Positions 1 to 6,620 of a DNA stretch of 8,369 bases are shown here, piece after piece. The stretch comes from an uncultured Methylococcaceae bacterium (lineage in GTDB: Bacteria; Pseudomonadota; Gammaproteobacteria; Methylococcales; Methylomonadaceae): assembly GCA_903903365.1 (NCBI GenBank), contig CAIUYS010000270.1, positions 1-8,369 of the forward strand, written 5' to 3'. The notes under the pieces were generated by a model, which did no database searches, was not told where the DNA came from, and was given only the letters and a program-made list of their open reading frames with translations. Within the stretch, counting starts at the first letter, position 1. Each line of letters begins with the position of its first letter. The translations under genes and the position numbers were made by a program.

Positions 1-135
1 GAAGCGTCCGGCAATATTGACCTTAATAATATTAAAGCCGTTGCAGAAACCGGCGTTGATTACATTTCCATTGGCGCCTTAACCAAGCATGTCAAAGCCG
101 TTGATTTATCGATGCGCATAAAATTGGTGAGTTAG
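1..135 (+). CDS. nadC: Nicotinate-nucleotide pyrophosphorylase (carboxylating), C-terminal end only
   Basis: This is the last 44 codons of a gene that begins outside the window, open from base 1 and ending at TAG 133-135. The peptide runs EASGNIDLNNIKAVAETGVD and then YISIGALTKHVKAVDLSMRI. This is the highly conserved C-terminal strand and loop region of quinolinate phosphoribosyltransferase, including the phosphate-binding GALTKH segment. The enzyme converts quinolinate and PRPP to nicotinate mononucleotide, CO2 and pyrophosphate in de novo NAD synthesis in the cytoplasm. The fragment ends at the usual place for the family. A stem-loop follows about 18 bases after the stop. Identification is by recognition of this very conserved tail; the rest of the gene cannot be judged. 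Confidence 0.93.
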   Translation, partial: EASGNIDLNNIKAVAETGVDYISIGALTKHVKAVDLSMRIKLVS

Positions 136-149
136 TGCAATCGCGAATG

Positions 150-174
150 TAGGGGCAATCCTGTGTGATTGCCC
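150..174. repeat. Perfect 8-bp stem-loop after nadC
   Basis: GGGCAATC (153-160) and GATTGCCC (167-174) form a perfect GC-rich stem around a six-base loop. It is followed by AAAATATAA rather than a T-run, so it is a poor intrinsic terminator on the plus strand. On the minus strand the following bases (CTACATTCGC) are no better. It may help end nadC transcripts or protect their 3' ends. The GTAGGGGC edge also resembles short dispersed palindromic repeats seen in several bacteria, which is inference only. Confidence 0.5.
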
Positions 175-193
175 AAAATATAACATTTAAAAC

Positions 194-198
194 AGGTG
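194..198 (+). promoter_or_regulatory. Ribosome binding site that sets the start at 205
   Basis: AGGTG at 194-198 lies six bases before ATG 205. A GTG at 196 is in frame but overlaps this site, so it cannot use it. The ATG at 205 is therefore the better start. Confidence 0.6.
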
Positions 199-204
199 AT
201 AGTG

Positions 205-684
205 ATGTTTGAAAATCCTGAAGCATTATTTAAACAAATCAGTCATGGCGTTTATGTGATTGGCGTTACTGACGGCACCCATCAAAATGCCTTTACGGCG
301 GCGTGGGTCATGCAGGTTTCTTTTAACCCGCTTTTGCTGGCAATCAGTATTAATCCCGAGCATTATTCGTATCAGTTATTGCAAGCGGGTGGGGTTTGTA
401 CGGTTAATGTGTTGGAGCAAAAGCAATATGCCATCGCCGAGCATTTTGGCCGTTCAGCCAACGATAAAATGACCGGCTTCCAATGGCAAACAGATAAAAC
501 AGGAGCGCCGATTTTATCGGAAAGTCTGGCTTATTTTGATTGTCAGGTCAGTCATTACACCGATGCCGGTGATCATAAAATCGCAATTTGCAAAGTCGTT
601 TCGGCGGCCAGACTTAATGAAGGGCGTCCGTTATTGTATAACCAAACGGGTGCTATGGATGGAAGTAGTGAGTTATACGAATAG
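205..684 (+). CDS. Flavin reductase-like domain protein (FMN-binding split-barrel family)
   Basis: A 159-residue protein matching the flavin reductase-like family (DIM6/NTAB type) in length and layout. Seen directly: the FMN-site segment AFTAAWVMQVSFNPLLLAIS at about residues 29-48, the strand VCTVNVL at 64-70 followed by the helix containing AEHFGRS (78-84), the GDHKIAICKVV strand at 122-132, and the RPLLYNQTG tail at 141-149. Members bind FMN and serve as NAD(P)H:flavin oxidoreductases or as reductase partners of two-component monooxygenases; the substrate cannot be told from sequence. No monooxygenase gene is adjacent, so the partner is unknown. The start at ATG 205 is preferred over GTG 196 because of an AGGTG ribosome binding site. 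There is no signal peptide, so it should be cytoplasmic. It lies 69 bases after nadC and may be cotranscribed with it despite the intervening hairpin. Confidence 0.85.
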   Translation: MFENPEALFKQISHGVYVIGVTDGTHQNAFTAAWVMQVSFNPLLLAISINPEHYSYQLLQAGGVCTVNVLEQKQYAIAEHFGRSANDKMTGFQWQTDKTGAPILSESLAYFDCQVSHYTDAGDHKIAICKVVSAARLNEGRPLLYNQTGAMDGSSELYE

Positions 685-827
685 GCTTGGTTGACTTGTT
701 GTTTGGTTGCTTTGGTAAAGCGGTTTCTTCGTCTATCCGGCTAACTTGAGGGGGGCACTTTTGACTATGAGCAATCACGGTGAACCCAGAAAGATTAAGG
801 GCAGTTACAATTAATGTTATGAAAAAT

Positions 828-832
828 GGAGG
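828..832 (+). promoter_or_regulatory. Strong Shine-Dalgarno site for the Fic gene
   Basis: GGAGG at 828-832 sits seven bases before ATG 840. It favours a start at 840 over the in-frame GTG at 780, whose 20-codon extension shows no family resemblance. Confidence 0.7.
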
Positions 833-839
833 TCGGCGA

Positions 840-1646
840 ATGAAATTTCTGGATGGGCTGGATAGCGATCTGAAAGTCGCGTTACTGGCCCAGTTACGCG
901 ATTTGTGGACATATACCAGCACCGCACTTGAAGGTAATACCCTTACCTTGGGTGAAACCGCATTTGTATTGGCGGAAGGTTTAACCATATCCGGCAAACC
1001 ACTAAAAGATCACAGCGAAGTTGTCGGTCACGCCCGCGCCATTGAATTACTCTATCACTTGCTTGATCGCAATGATCTGGTTAGTCAAGATGATTTGTTT
1101 TTGTTGCACGGCGCCGTGCAAACGGCGATTGTTGTCGATATTTATCAACCGATTGGGGCATGGAAACGGGAGTCTAACGGCACTAATGCCTTGACACTTG
1201 AGGGTAAACAGACGTTTATTGATTACGCATCGCCAGTGGATGTACCTGTATTGATGATGGAATGGTTGGCAATGTTGAATGACGCATTAAACGCCTCGTT
1301 AAATAAAGAGGCCGCTTTGATAGCTTATACCAACCTGCATCAAGCCTTTGTGCGCATTCATCCCTTTGCCGATGGTAATGGCCGGATGGCGCGACTGGTA
1401 GCGAACTTGCCGGTTTTAAAATCGGGTTTTCCGCCTATTTTTTTAATTGACCGAACTCGGAGACGCGATTATTTGCAATGTCTTTCGGCTTATGATCTTC
1501 AAATAGGCCCCGCCCGAGCAGGTAAGGCATTATTACCAGAATCCGCGTTACGGGACACTTTTCAAAAGTTTTGTCAGGACTGTTGGCACGCTTCGCTAGA
1601 TTTGGTCGCTGAGATGAAAGAGCGACAACAAGTCCGTAGCGTTTAG
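840..1646 (+). CDS. Class II Fic family protein (predicted AMP-transferase)
   Basis: A 268-residue Fic-domain protein. The catalytic motif HPFADGNGRMAR occupies residues 174-185, with catalytic His174, the Mg-binding Asp178, and Asn180, Arg182 and Arg185 all present. The inhibitory motif STALEGN is at 27-33, ahead of the Fic core, so this is a class II enzyme that blocks its own ATP site with Glu31 through an N-terminal helix. The target-docking flap is probably the GAWKRESNGT segment at 106-115. Fic proteins typically transfer AMP from ATP to a Ser, Thr or Tyr hydroxyl on a partner protein; the target here is unknown. No separate antitoxin gene lies next to it, which fits a self-inhibited class II protein. 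An in-frame extension to GTG 780 exists, but the ribosome binding site points to 840. No transmembrane or secretion signal is seen. It sits alone among housekeeping genes. Confidence 0.9.
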   Translation: MKFLDGLDSDLKVALLAQLRDLWTYTSTALEGNTLTLGETAFVLAEGLTISGKPLKDHSEVVGHARAIELLYHLLDRNDLVSQDDLFLLHGAVQTAIVVDIYQPIGAWKRESNGTNALTLEGKQTFIDYASPVDVPVLMMEWLAMLNDALNASLNKEAALIAYTNLHQAFVRIHPFADGNGRMARLVANLPVLKSGFPPIFLIDRTRRRDYLQCLSAYDLQIGPARAGKALLPESALRDTFQKFCQDCWHASLDLVAEMKERQQVRSV

Positions 1647-1660
1647 CGCAAATAATAATT

Positions 1661-1891
1661 TTACCAGAGGCTTCTGGTGGAATGCAGGGGTTGAAAGAAG
1701 AAGCAGAAAATTTCGCTAATAATTCTGTCCAGAGTTATTAGCGAAACCTCCTGCTTCCTGTGCTTTGCATTGCGATGGTATTTGTTTTTATCTTCAAAGA
1801 CATGCGCCTTATTAAACTGGCGTGCGAACTTGGCAACCGGGTTTTGAATGGGTGCATAATCTATTTTGTCAGGATTGTTACGTTGTTTCAT
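1661..1891 (-). CDS. Small basic conserved protein (DUF7230-like), C-terminal tail doubtful
   Basis: A 76-codon minus-strand gene, convergent with the Fic gene and divergent from mnmG. The first 48 residues are strongly basic and polar and include NPVAKFARQFNKAHVFEDKN (17-36), then KYHRNAKHRKQE. This pattern resembles small proteobacterial proteins grouped, as far as I recall, as DUF7230; their function is unknown, though the charge suggests nucleic-acid or ribosome contact. The ATG at 1891 has a good AGAGG ribosome binding site six bases ahead. Residues 49-61 are encoded by a long inverted repeat that looks like a terminator. The remaining tail is hydrophobic and Phe-rich, unlike the core. 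Either the original stop codon was lost by an indel and translation now reads through the terminator, or the family tail really varies. The core gene is fairly convincing; the end is not. Confidence 0.6.
   Translation of the reverse strand: MKQRNNPDKIDYAPIQNPVAKFARQFNKAHVFEDKNKYHRNAKHRKQEVSLITLDRIISEIFCFFFQPLHSTRSLW
1663..1678. repeat. Short inverted repeat between the converging genes
   Basis: ACCAGA (1663-1668) and TCTGGT (1673-1678) are perfect 6-bp arms around a four-base loop. Read on the minus strand, the hairpin is followed by AAAATTATTATTT, a weak U-rich tail. It could be a secondary terminator at the end of the small minus-strand gene; the support is slight. Confidence 0.3.
1704..1746 (-). 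terminator. Long perfect hairpin, probable intrinsic terminator on the minus strand
   Basis: TTTCGCTAATAA (1711-1722) and TTATTAGCGAAA (1735-1746) are perfect 12-bp arms. A wobble pair and three more pairs extend the stem to about 16 bp with a GTCC-sized loop. Read on the minus strand, the stem is followed by TTTTCTGCTTCTTTC, a usable U-rich tract; on the plus strand the next bases are CCTCCTGCTTCC, which is poor. It therefore most likely ends minus-strand transcription. It lies inside the 3' part of the small basic gene's reading frame rather than after its stop. Confidence 0.6.
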
Positions 1892-1902
1892 GGTTTACCT
1901 CT

Positions 1903-1908
1903 TATAAT
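1903..1908 (+). promoter_or_regulatory. Possible -10 box for mnmG
   Basis: A perfect TATAAT hexamer lies 60 bases before the mnmG start, just inside the divergent intergenic space. I see no good -35 element at 16 to 18 bases upstream, so the call rests on the -10 box alone. Just downstream, ACGTC (1919-1923) and GACGT (1930-1934) form a small inverted repeat that could be a regulator site, but this is weak. Confidence 0.3.
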
Positions 1909-1968
1909 AGTCAAAAGTACGTCTAACTTGACGTGTATTAATATAGCGACTCTGAGTAAAAAAAGCTT

Positions 1969-3840
1969 GTGAAATTCAAAAAAGATTTTGACGTGATTGT
2001 GGTGGGCGGAGGTCATGCGGGAACTGAAGCCGCTTTGGCGGCCGCTCGTTGCGGTGCGAAAACATTATTGTTGACGCAAAACATAGAAACCCTGGGGCAA
2101 ATGAGCTGTAATCCTGCGATTGGCGGGATAGGCAAAGGCCATTTGGTTAAAGAGATTGATGCCTTGGGCGGGATTATGGCGAAAGCGATTGATCTTGGCG
2201 GCATTCAGTTTCGTATATTAAATGCCAGCAAAGGTCCTGCGGTCAGGGCGACTCGCGCTCAGGCAGATCGTATGCTGTATAAACAGGCGGTCAGAAGTAC
2301 GCTTGAAAATCAGCCTAATCTGGCATTATTTCAGCAAACGGTCGCTGATTTAATCGTGGTCGGCAATAAAGTAGTCGGTGTTAAAACCCAAATGGGCTTA
2401 AATTTCATGGCGAAAGCCGTGGTATTAACAACCGGCACCTTTTTGGGCGGTAAAATTCATATCGGTTTGGAAAATTATAGCGGAGGCCGTGCCGGTGATC
2501 CGGCTTCTATTGCTTTGGCTGACCGGTTACGCGAATTACCGTTCCGTATTGATCGTTTAAAAACCGGAACGCCGCCGCGTATTGATGGCAGAACCATCGA
2601 TTTTAGCAAGTTGGAAGAACAACACGGTGACACGCCGGTACCCGTATTTTCTTTTATGGGCAGGCGTGAACAGCATCCCAGACAAATACCTTGTCATATC
2701 ACTCGCACCAACAATCAAACCCACGATATTATTCGTGCCGGTCTGGATAGATCGCCACTTTACTCAGGGATTATTGAGGGTATCGGGCCGCGCTATTGTC
2801 CGTCGATTGAAGATAAAATCGTCCGATTTGCCGACAGGGAGTCACATCAAATTTTTGTCGAACCGGAAGGTTTGGATACCCATGAGATTTATCCCAATGG
2901 CATTTCAACCAGCTTGCCGTTTGATGTGCAATATGAATTTGTACGCTCCATGTTGGGTTTTGAAAATGCCGAAATTATCCGTCCGGGCTATGCCATTGAA
3001 TATGACTTTTTTGACCCTCGGGATTTAAAAATGTCGCTGGAAACCAAGCACATGGACGCCTTGTTTTTTGCAGGGCAAGTGAATGGCACGACCGGTTATG
3101 AAGAAGCCGCAGCGCAAGGTTTGATTGCGGGACTTAACGCAGCGCGTTTGGTTATGGGTTTGGAAAGTTGGTGCCCTGGTCGTGATGAAGCCTATATCGG
3201 CGTAATGATTGACGACCTGATTACCCGTGGCACGCAAGAGCCGTATCGTATGTTTACCAGTCGTGCCGAATACCGTTTATTGTTACGGGAAGATAATGCC
3301 GATTTGCGCTTAACCGAAAAAGGTCGTGAATTAGGCTTGGTTGATGATGAGCGTTGGCAAGCTTTTGAGATTAAACGTGCAGCTATTTCCGGCTTGCAGG
3401 ATGACTTAAAAAAGAAATGGGTCAGGGCAGACACGGAAGAAGCCCAGCAGGTTGCAGAAATCTGGGGTAAGCCGTTGCTAAAAGAAGCCAGTTTGATGGA
3501 ATTACTACGACGACCCGAAGTGGATGTAGAGCGGTTGCTGTCCTTTCTGGAAGGCGGCGAGGCGATTACTGAGCAGGTTGGTGAGCAAGTTGAAATTCAG
3601 GCTAAATATGCAGGCTATATCGTCAGGCAGCAAACTGATATTGACAAGGCGCTGCGTTACGATCATTTACGACTCCCGGATGCCCTTGATTATACTGGTG
3701 TACCCGGATTGTCCAACGAAGTGAGCCAAAAACTTAAAGCGCAGCGGCCAGAAACGTTAGGCCAAGCCTCACGCATTCCTGGCATGACCCCCGCTGCCAT
3801 TTCCCTATTGTTGGTTTATTTAAAAAAGAAAAGCGCCTAA
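1969..3840 (+). CDS. mnmG: tRNA uridine-5-carboxymethylaminomethyl modification enzyme, FAD-binding subunit
   Basis: A 623-residue protein, close to the family's usual 620-630. Residues 7-20 hold the FAD dinucleotide fold with GGGHAG (13-18). The MnmG hallmark SCNPAIGGIGKGHLVKEIDA follows at 46-65, with Cys47. The second signature GPRYCPSIEDKIVRFADRES spans 273-292 with Cys277, and AGQVNGTTGYEEAAAQGL at 368-385 belongs to the C-terminal part of the FAD domain. Together with MnmE it installs the cmnm5 group on the wobble uridine of certain tRNAs, using FAD and methylene-tetrahydrofolate. mnmE is not in the window. The start is GTG 1969: an in-frame TAA at 1957-1959 rules out anything longer, and the next Met is residue 45. 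The ribosome binding site is poor (GAG, 12 bases away). The stop TAA shares one base with the rsmG start, so the two genes are cotranscribed. Confidence 0.98.
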   Translation: MKFKKDFDVIVVGGGHAGTEAALAAARCGAKTLLLTQNIETLGQMSCNPAIGGIGKGHLVKEIDALGGIMAKAIDLGGIQFRILNASKGPAVRATRAQADRMLYKQAVRSTLENQPNLALFQQTVADLIVVGNKVVGVKTQMGLNFMAKAVVLTTGTFLGGKIHIGLENYSGGRAGDPASIALADRLRELPFRIDRLKTGTPPRIDGRTIDFSKLEEQHGDTPVPVFSFMGRREQHPRQIPCHITRTNNQTHDIIRAGLDRSPLYSGIIEGIGPRYCPSIEDKIVRFADRESHQIFVEPEGLDTHEIYPNGISTSLPFDVQYEFVRSMLGFENAEIIRPGYAIEYDFFDPRDLKMSLETKHMDALFFAGQVNGTTGYEEAAAQGLIAGLNAARLVMGLESWCPGRDEAYIGVMIDDLITRGTQEPYRMFTSRAEYRLLLREDNADLRLTEKGRELGLVDDERWQAFEIKRAAISGLQDDLKKKWVRADTEEAQQVAEIWGKPLLKEASLMELLRRPEVDVERLLSFLEGGEAITEQVGEQVEIQAKYAGYIVRQQTDIDKALRYDHLRLPDALDYTGVPGLSNEVSQKLKAQRPETLGQASRIPGMTPAAISLLLVYLKKKSA

Positions 3841-4472
3841 TGGAAACGTGTCGAAAAATTTTGGTTTCCGGTCTTGAATCGCTTAATCTGTCGATTGCTG
3901 AAGACAAGGTAGAGCAACTATTGGGCTTTATAAAGCTGCTTGAAAAATGGAATAAAGCTTATAATCTTACCGCCATACGAGACAGGGACGATATGGTGCG
4001 CCTGCATTTACTGGATAGTCTGGCAATTGTGCCTTTTATTGAAGGCAAACGGGTGATTGATATAGGCACTGGTGCTGGCTTGCCGGGTATTCCGCTGGCG
4101 ATTTACTTACCGGATATCGAGTTTGTTTTACTGGATAGTAATGCCAAGAAAACGCGCTTTGTACAGCAGGCAATAATCGACTTAAAGCTGGGTAATGTCA
4201 GTGTCTGTCATAATCGTGTGGAACAATATCACCCTGAAAGAGGTTTTGATACGGCCATTACCCGAGCGTTTGCCAGTTTATCTGATATAGTGCAATTAAC
4301 GGCGCACTTACTTAACAAGGATGGCGTGTTGTTGGCAATGAAAGGACAAGTACCTGATGTCCCTGAACTGGAATCAGCCATAACAACGCTAATCCCTGTC
4401 AACGTTCCAGGAATAACCGCAGAAAGATGTCTGGTTAGAATACAATTGACTCAAGAATCCGAGGTAAGTTAG
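3840..4472 (+). CDS. rsmG: 16S rRNA (guanine-527-N7)-methyltransferase
   Basis: A 210-residue protein, the normal length for RsmG (GidB). The SAM-binding motif VIDIGTGAGLPGIPLA is at 72-87, with the acidic end of strand two at LLDSN (97-101). Family segments KWNKAYNLTA (36-45), HLLDSL (56-61) and TAITRAFASL (138-147) are all present. The enzyme methylates N7 of G527 in the 530 loop of 16S rRNA with S-adenosylmethionine; loss of the enzyme in other bacteria gives low-level streptomycin resistance. The ATG overlaps the mnmG stop by one base, and the TAG stop overlaps the parA GTG by one base. Translation is therefore probably coupled through all three genes. The protein is cytoplasmic, with nothing unusual in it. 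Confidence 0.97.
   Translation: METCRKILVSGLESLNLSIAEDKVEQLLGFIKLLEKWNKAYNLTAIRDRDDMVRLHLLDSLAIVPFIEGKRVIDIGTGAGLPGIPLAIYLPDIEFVLLDSNAKKTRFVQQAIIDLKLGNVSVCHNRVEQYHPERGFDTAITRAFASLSDIVQLTAHLLNKDGVLLAMKGQVPDVPELESAITTLIPVNVPGITAERCLVRIQLTQESEVS
4461..4465 (+). promoter_or_regulatory. Ribosome binding site supporting the GTG start of parA
   Basis: GAGGT at 4461-4465, inside the last codons of rsmG, lies six bases before GTG 4472. It supports this unusual start codon, and the next residues GKIIAISNQKGG match the normal N-terminus of ParA. Confidence 0.65.
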
Positions 4473-5239
4473 TGGGAAAAATAATTGCCATATCCAATCA
4501 AAAAGGTGGCGTAGGAAAAACGACAACCTGTGTGAATTTGGCGGCATCTTTAGCGGCTGCAAAGCGTCGGGTATTGTTGGTGGATCTTGATCCACAAGGT
4601 AATGCAGCAATGGGCTGTGGCGTAGATAAACAGGAAGTTAAATATTCCAGTTATGATCTATTAATGGAAGATGTGCCGGCGGCAGAAGCGGTTATTCATG
4701 TACCAACCATCGGTTTTTCGGTGATTCCCGGCAATGCTGACCTGACGGCCGCCGAGGTAAAATTAATTCATGCCGATCGAAAAGAATTGCGACTTGCCGA
4801 TGCGTTAAAGCCGATAAAATCAGATTACGATTACATTTTGATAGATTGTCCACCGTCTTTAAATATGCTGACTTTAAATGCAATGGTGGCAGCAGACAGC
4901 TTGTTGATTCCGATGCAATGCGAGTACTACGCACTGGAAGGCTTGTCTGCACTGATGAGTACGCTGCACAATATTCAAAATTCCGTCAATCCGGATTTAC
5001 ATCTGGAAGGTATTTTAAGAACTATGTATGACGATAGAAACCGTCTGACCAAAGACGTTTCTGAGCAACTGATCCGGTATTTTGGCGATAAGGTATTTAG
5101 AACCTGTATTCCAAGAAATATTCGTTTAGCGGAAGCCCCAAGTCATGGTTTGCCCGCGCTAATGTATGATAAATCATCACGGGGAACTATCGCCTATATT
5201 GCTTTGGCGGGTGAAATGATCAGAAAAGATAAGGCATGA
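4472..5239 (+). CDS. parA: Chromosome partitioning ATPase ParA (Soj)
   Basis: A 255-residue ParA of the short chromosomal (Soj-like) type with no N-terminal DNA-binding extension. The deviant Walker A motif KGGVGKTT is at 11-18, with both the signature Lys11 and Lys16. The A' segment VLLVDLDPQGN is at 34-44 (Asp38, Asp40), and Walker B YILIDCPPSL is at 121-130 with Asp125. ParA binds the nucleoid as an ATP dimer and is released when ParB stimulates hydrolysis, which moves the origin region. Translation starts at GTG overlapping the rsmG stop. The TGA stop overlaps the next gene's ATG (ATGA, 5236-5239), so the immediate translational partner of ParA here is the short ParB-like protein, not the full-length ParB. 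Confidence 0.97.
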   Translation: MGKIIAISNQKGGVGKTTTCVNLAASLAAAKRRVLLVDLDPQGNAAMGCGVDKQEVKYSSYDLLMEDVPAAEAVIHVPTIGFSVIPGNADLTAAEVKLIHADRKELRLADALKPIKSDYDYILIDCPPSLNMLTLNAMVAADSLLIPMQCEYYALEGLSALMSTLHNIQNSVNPDLHLEGILRTMYDDRNRLTKDVSEQLIRYFGDKVFRTCIPRNIRLAEAPSHGLPALMYDKSSRGTIAYIALAGEMIRKDKA

Positions 5240-5670
5240 GTATAAAAAAACGTGGACTGGGTCGGGGGCTTGAGGCTTTGTTGGGTAATGCTTCTTCTCC
5301 GGAAGAAAAACAACCATTGCCGATTAAAACCCTTCAGAAGAGTAGTTATCTGTCATCCGTTGGTTTGGATTTAGATGAGCTACAGGAACTAGCCTCTGTT
5401 GTAACAATGCCGGATACCTTTGAGTCTGTTGTCACGCAAAAAATTGTCGAAGACAGCGCAGAGATAATCGCTATTGAAGATAGTTGGCATGCGGGACGGT
5501 TAGCGGGATTACAAGAACTGCCGGCGGTTCTTAAAGAAAGGGATGAGCGAGAAGCACTAGCGATTGCGCTAATCGAAACCCTGCAACAAGAAAACCTTAA
5601 TTTGGTACAAGAAGCTGAAGATTTAAAAAAATTGATTGATGAATTTGAAGCGATGGTTCGCCGACTTTAA
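5236..5670 (+). CDS. Truncated, divergent ParB paralogue lacking DNA-binding and dimerisation domains
   Basis: A 144-residue protein clearly related to the full ParB encoded 95 bases further on. Residues 1-25 match it at about 18 of 25 positions, including the ParA-contacting motif KRGLGRGLEALLG (5-17). Residues 89-138 match the helical segment ending in LIDEFE at about 30 of 50. The middle, which in ParB forms the CTP pocket, has diverged: the GIIQP motif is gone, GERRWRAA is replaced by IEDSWHAG (80-87), and the ENxxRxDLNP motif reads ETLQQENLNL (114-123). The protein stops just before the helix-turn-helix and has no C-terminal dimer domain. The ATG overlaps the parA stop, giving translational coupling. 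The frame is intact and the conserved ends are selectively retained, so it may be a working gene, such as a modulator of ParA ATPase. A young pseudogene from a tandem duplication is the alternative. Confidence 0.8.
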   Translation: MSIKKRGLGRGLEALLGNASSPEEKQPLPIKTLQKSSYLSSVGLDLDELQELASVVTMPDTFESVVTQKIVEDSAEIIAIEDSWHAGRLAGLQELPAVLKERDEREALAIALIETLQQENLNLVQEAEDLKKLIDEFEAMVRRL

Positions 5671-5711
5671 GCTGATTTGTTTAAAACAATAAATGACTTC
5701 CAATAAAACAT

Positions 5712-5739
5712 CGCGGGGCTTTGCGCTATTTTCCTCGCG
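5712..5739 (+). promoter_or_regulatory. Hairpin in the gap before full-length parB
   Basis: CGCGGGG (5712-5718) pairs with CCTCGCG (5733-5739) through six Watson-Crick pairs and one G-U pair, with a 14-base loop. No T-run follows (GGTTGGTTAATT), so it is not a clear terminator. It could partly attenuate, stabilise or separate the message between the short ParB-like gene and parB. I see no convincing promoter in the 95-base gap. Confidence 0.4.
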
Positions 5740-5765
5740 GGTTGGTTAATTAATAAAGAGAAAAA

Positions 5766-6620
5766 ATGTCTTCAAACAAACGCGGATTAGGTCGGGGTCT
5801 TGATGCCTTATTGGGTGATGTTTCTGTTAAAGAGGAAAAACATCATCTGCAAACGCTGCCCATAGAATATTTGCAGCGGGGCAAGTATCAGCCGCGCCAA
5901 GATATCAATCCTGAAAAATTACAGGAACTGGCGGATTCCATTAAAGCGCAAGGCATCATTCAGCCTATCGTAGTGCGCTTGATTGCCTATGAAAAATACG
6001 AAATAGTGGCTGGAGAGCGTCGCTGGCGAGCCGCACAGATGGCAGGACTGACCCAAGTGCCGGTAGTCATTAAAGAAATCGATGATCGGGCCGCCATGGC
6101 TATCGCGCTGATTGAAAATATTCAACGCGAAGACCTTAACCCATTGGAAGAGGCCGAAGCGTTAAAACGCTTGCTTGATGAGTTTGAAATGACGCATCAG
6201 CATATAGCCGAAGCTATTGGCAAGTCTCGAACAACCGTTACCAATTTGTTGCGCTTGATGGACTTACATCCTGATGTAAAAAAATTACTGCTGACCAATC
6301 AATTGGAAATGGGACATGCACGGGCACTGTTATCCTTGGATGGACTTAAGCAAGTAGCCTTGGCCAATAAAGTGGTTAAAGAGGGTCTAACGGTAAGAGC
6401 GACAGAACGATTGGTTAAAGAAAGCCACGCCGAGCCAAAAGTCCATAAAGTTAAGGTCATTGATAATGATACCTTGCGTTTGCAGGATGATTTAACGGCA
6501 AAGTTGGGCGCTAAAGTTATTATCGATCATAAAGAAAACGGCTCAGGGAGATTAGTCATTGCCTACTCCAGCCTGGATGAACTGGATGGAATTATCGAAC
6601 AGTTAAAAGCACCTCAATAA
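5766..6620 (+). CDS. parB: Chromosome partitioning protein ParB (Spo0J), CTPase clamp
   Basis: A 284-residue ParB of normal length with all family parts in order. The ParA-stimulating N-terminus KRGLGRGLDALLG is at 5-17. The CTP-binding domain holds YQPRQ (41-45), GIIQP (63-67), GERRWRAA (83-90) and ENIQREDLNPLEEAEA (117-132). The helix-turn-helix spans about 142-167 and includes HIAEAIGKSRTTVTNLLRL. The C-terminal dimer domain runs from about 230 to 284. ParB loads at parS sites, spreads as a CTP-dependent sliding clamp, recruits SMC and activates ParA. The start at ATG 5766 has an AAAGAG ribosome binding site five bases away. It lies 95 bases after the truncated paralogue, a wider gap than anywhere else in the operon. 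No parS site (TGTTTCACGTGAAACA type) is visible in the window. Confidence 0.97.
   Translation: MSSNKRGLGRGLDALLGDVSVKEEKHHLQTLPIEYLQRGKYQPRQDINPEKLQELADSIKAQGIIQPIVVRLIAYEKYEIVAGERRWRAAQMAGLTQVPVVIKEIDDRAAMAIALIENIQREDLNPLEEAEALKRLLDEFEMTHQHIAEAIGKSRTTVTNLLRLMDLHPDVKKLLLTNQLEMGHARALLSLDGLKQVALANKVVKEGLTVRATERLVKESHAEPKVHKVKVIDNDTLRLQDDLTAKLGAKVIIDHKENGSGRLVIAYSSLDELDGIIEQLKAPQ

Noticed and set aside
767..814. A 15-codon leader frame (MSNHGEPRKIKGSYN) after a G-rich stretch, before the Fic gene
   Set aside because: It is very short, has no recognisable features, and its G-rich upstream tract is too far away for a convincing ribosome site; chance is more likely.
780..839. Longer Fic start at GTG 780
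   Set aside because: The 20 extra residues show no family resemblance, and a strong GGAGG site serves ATG 840.
1886..1901. Half of a parS-like site (TGTTTCA) upstream of mnmG
   Set aside because: The right half (GTTTACC region) does not match TGAAACA, and the bases encode the start of the small minus-strand gene; it is not a palindrome.
1760..1972. Plus-strand frame of 70 codons opposite the small basic gene
   Set aside because: It lies antisense to the basic gene, has no good ribosome site, runs into mnmG, and has no recognisable protein character.
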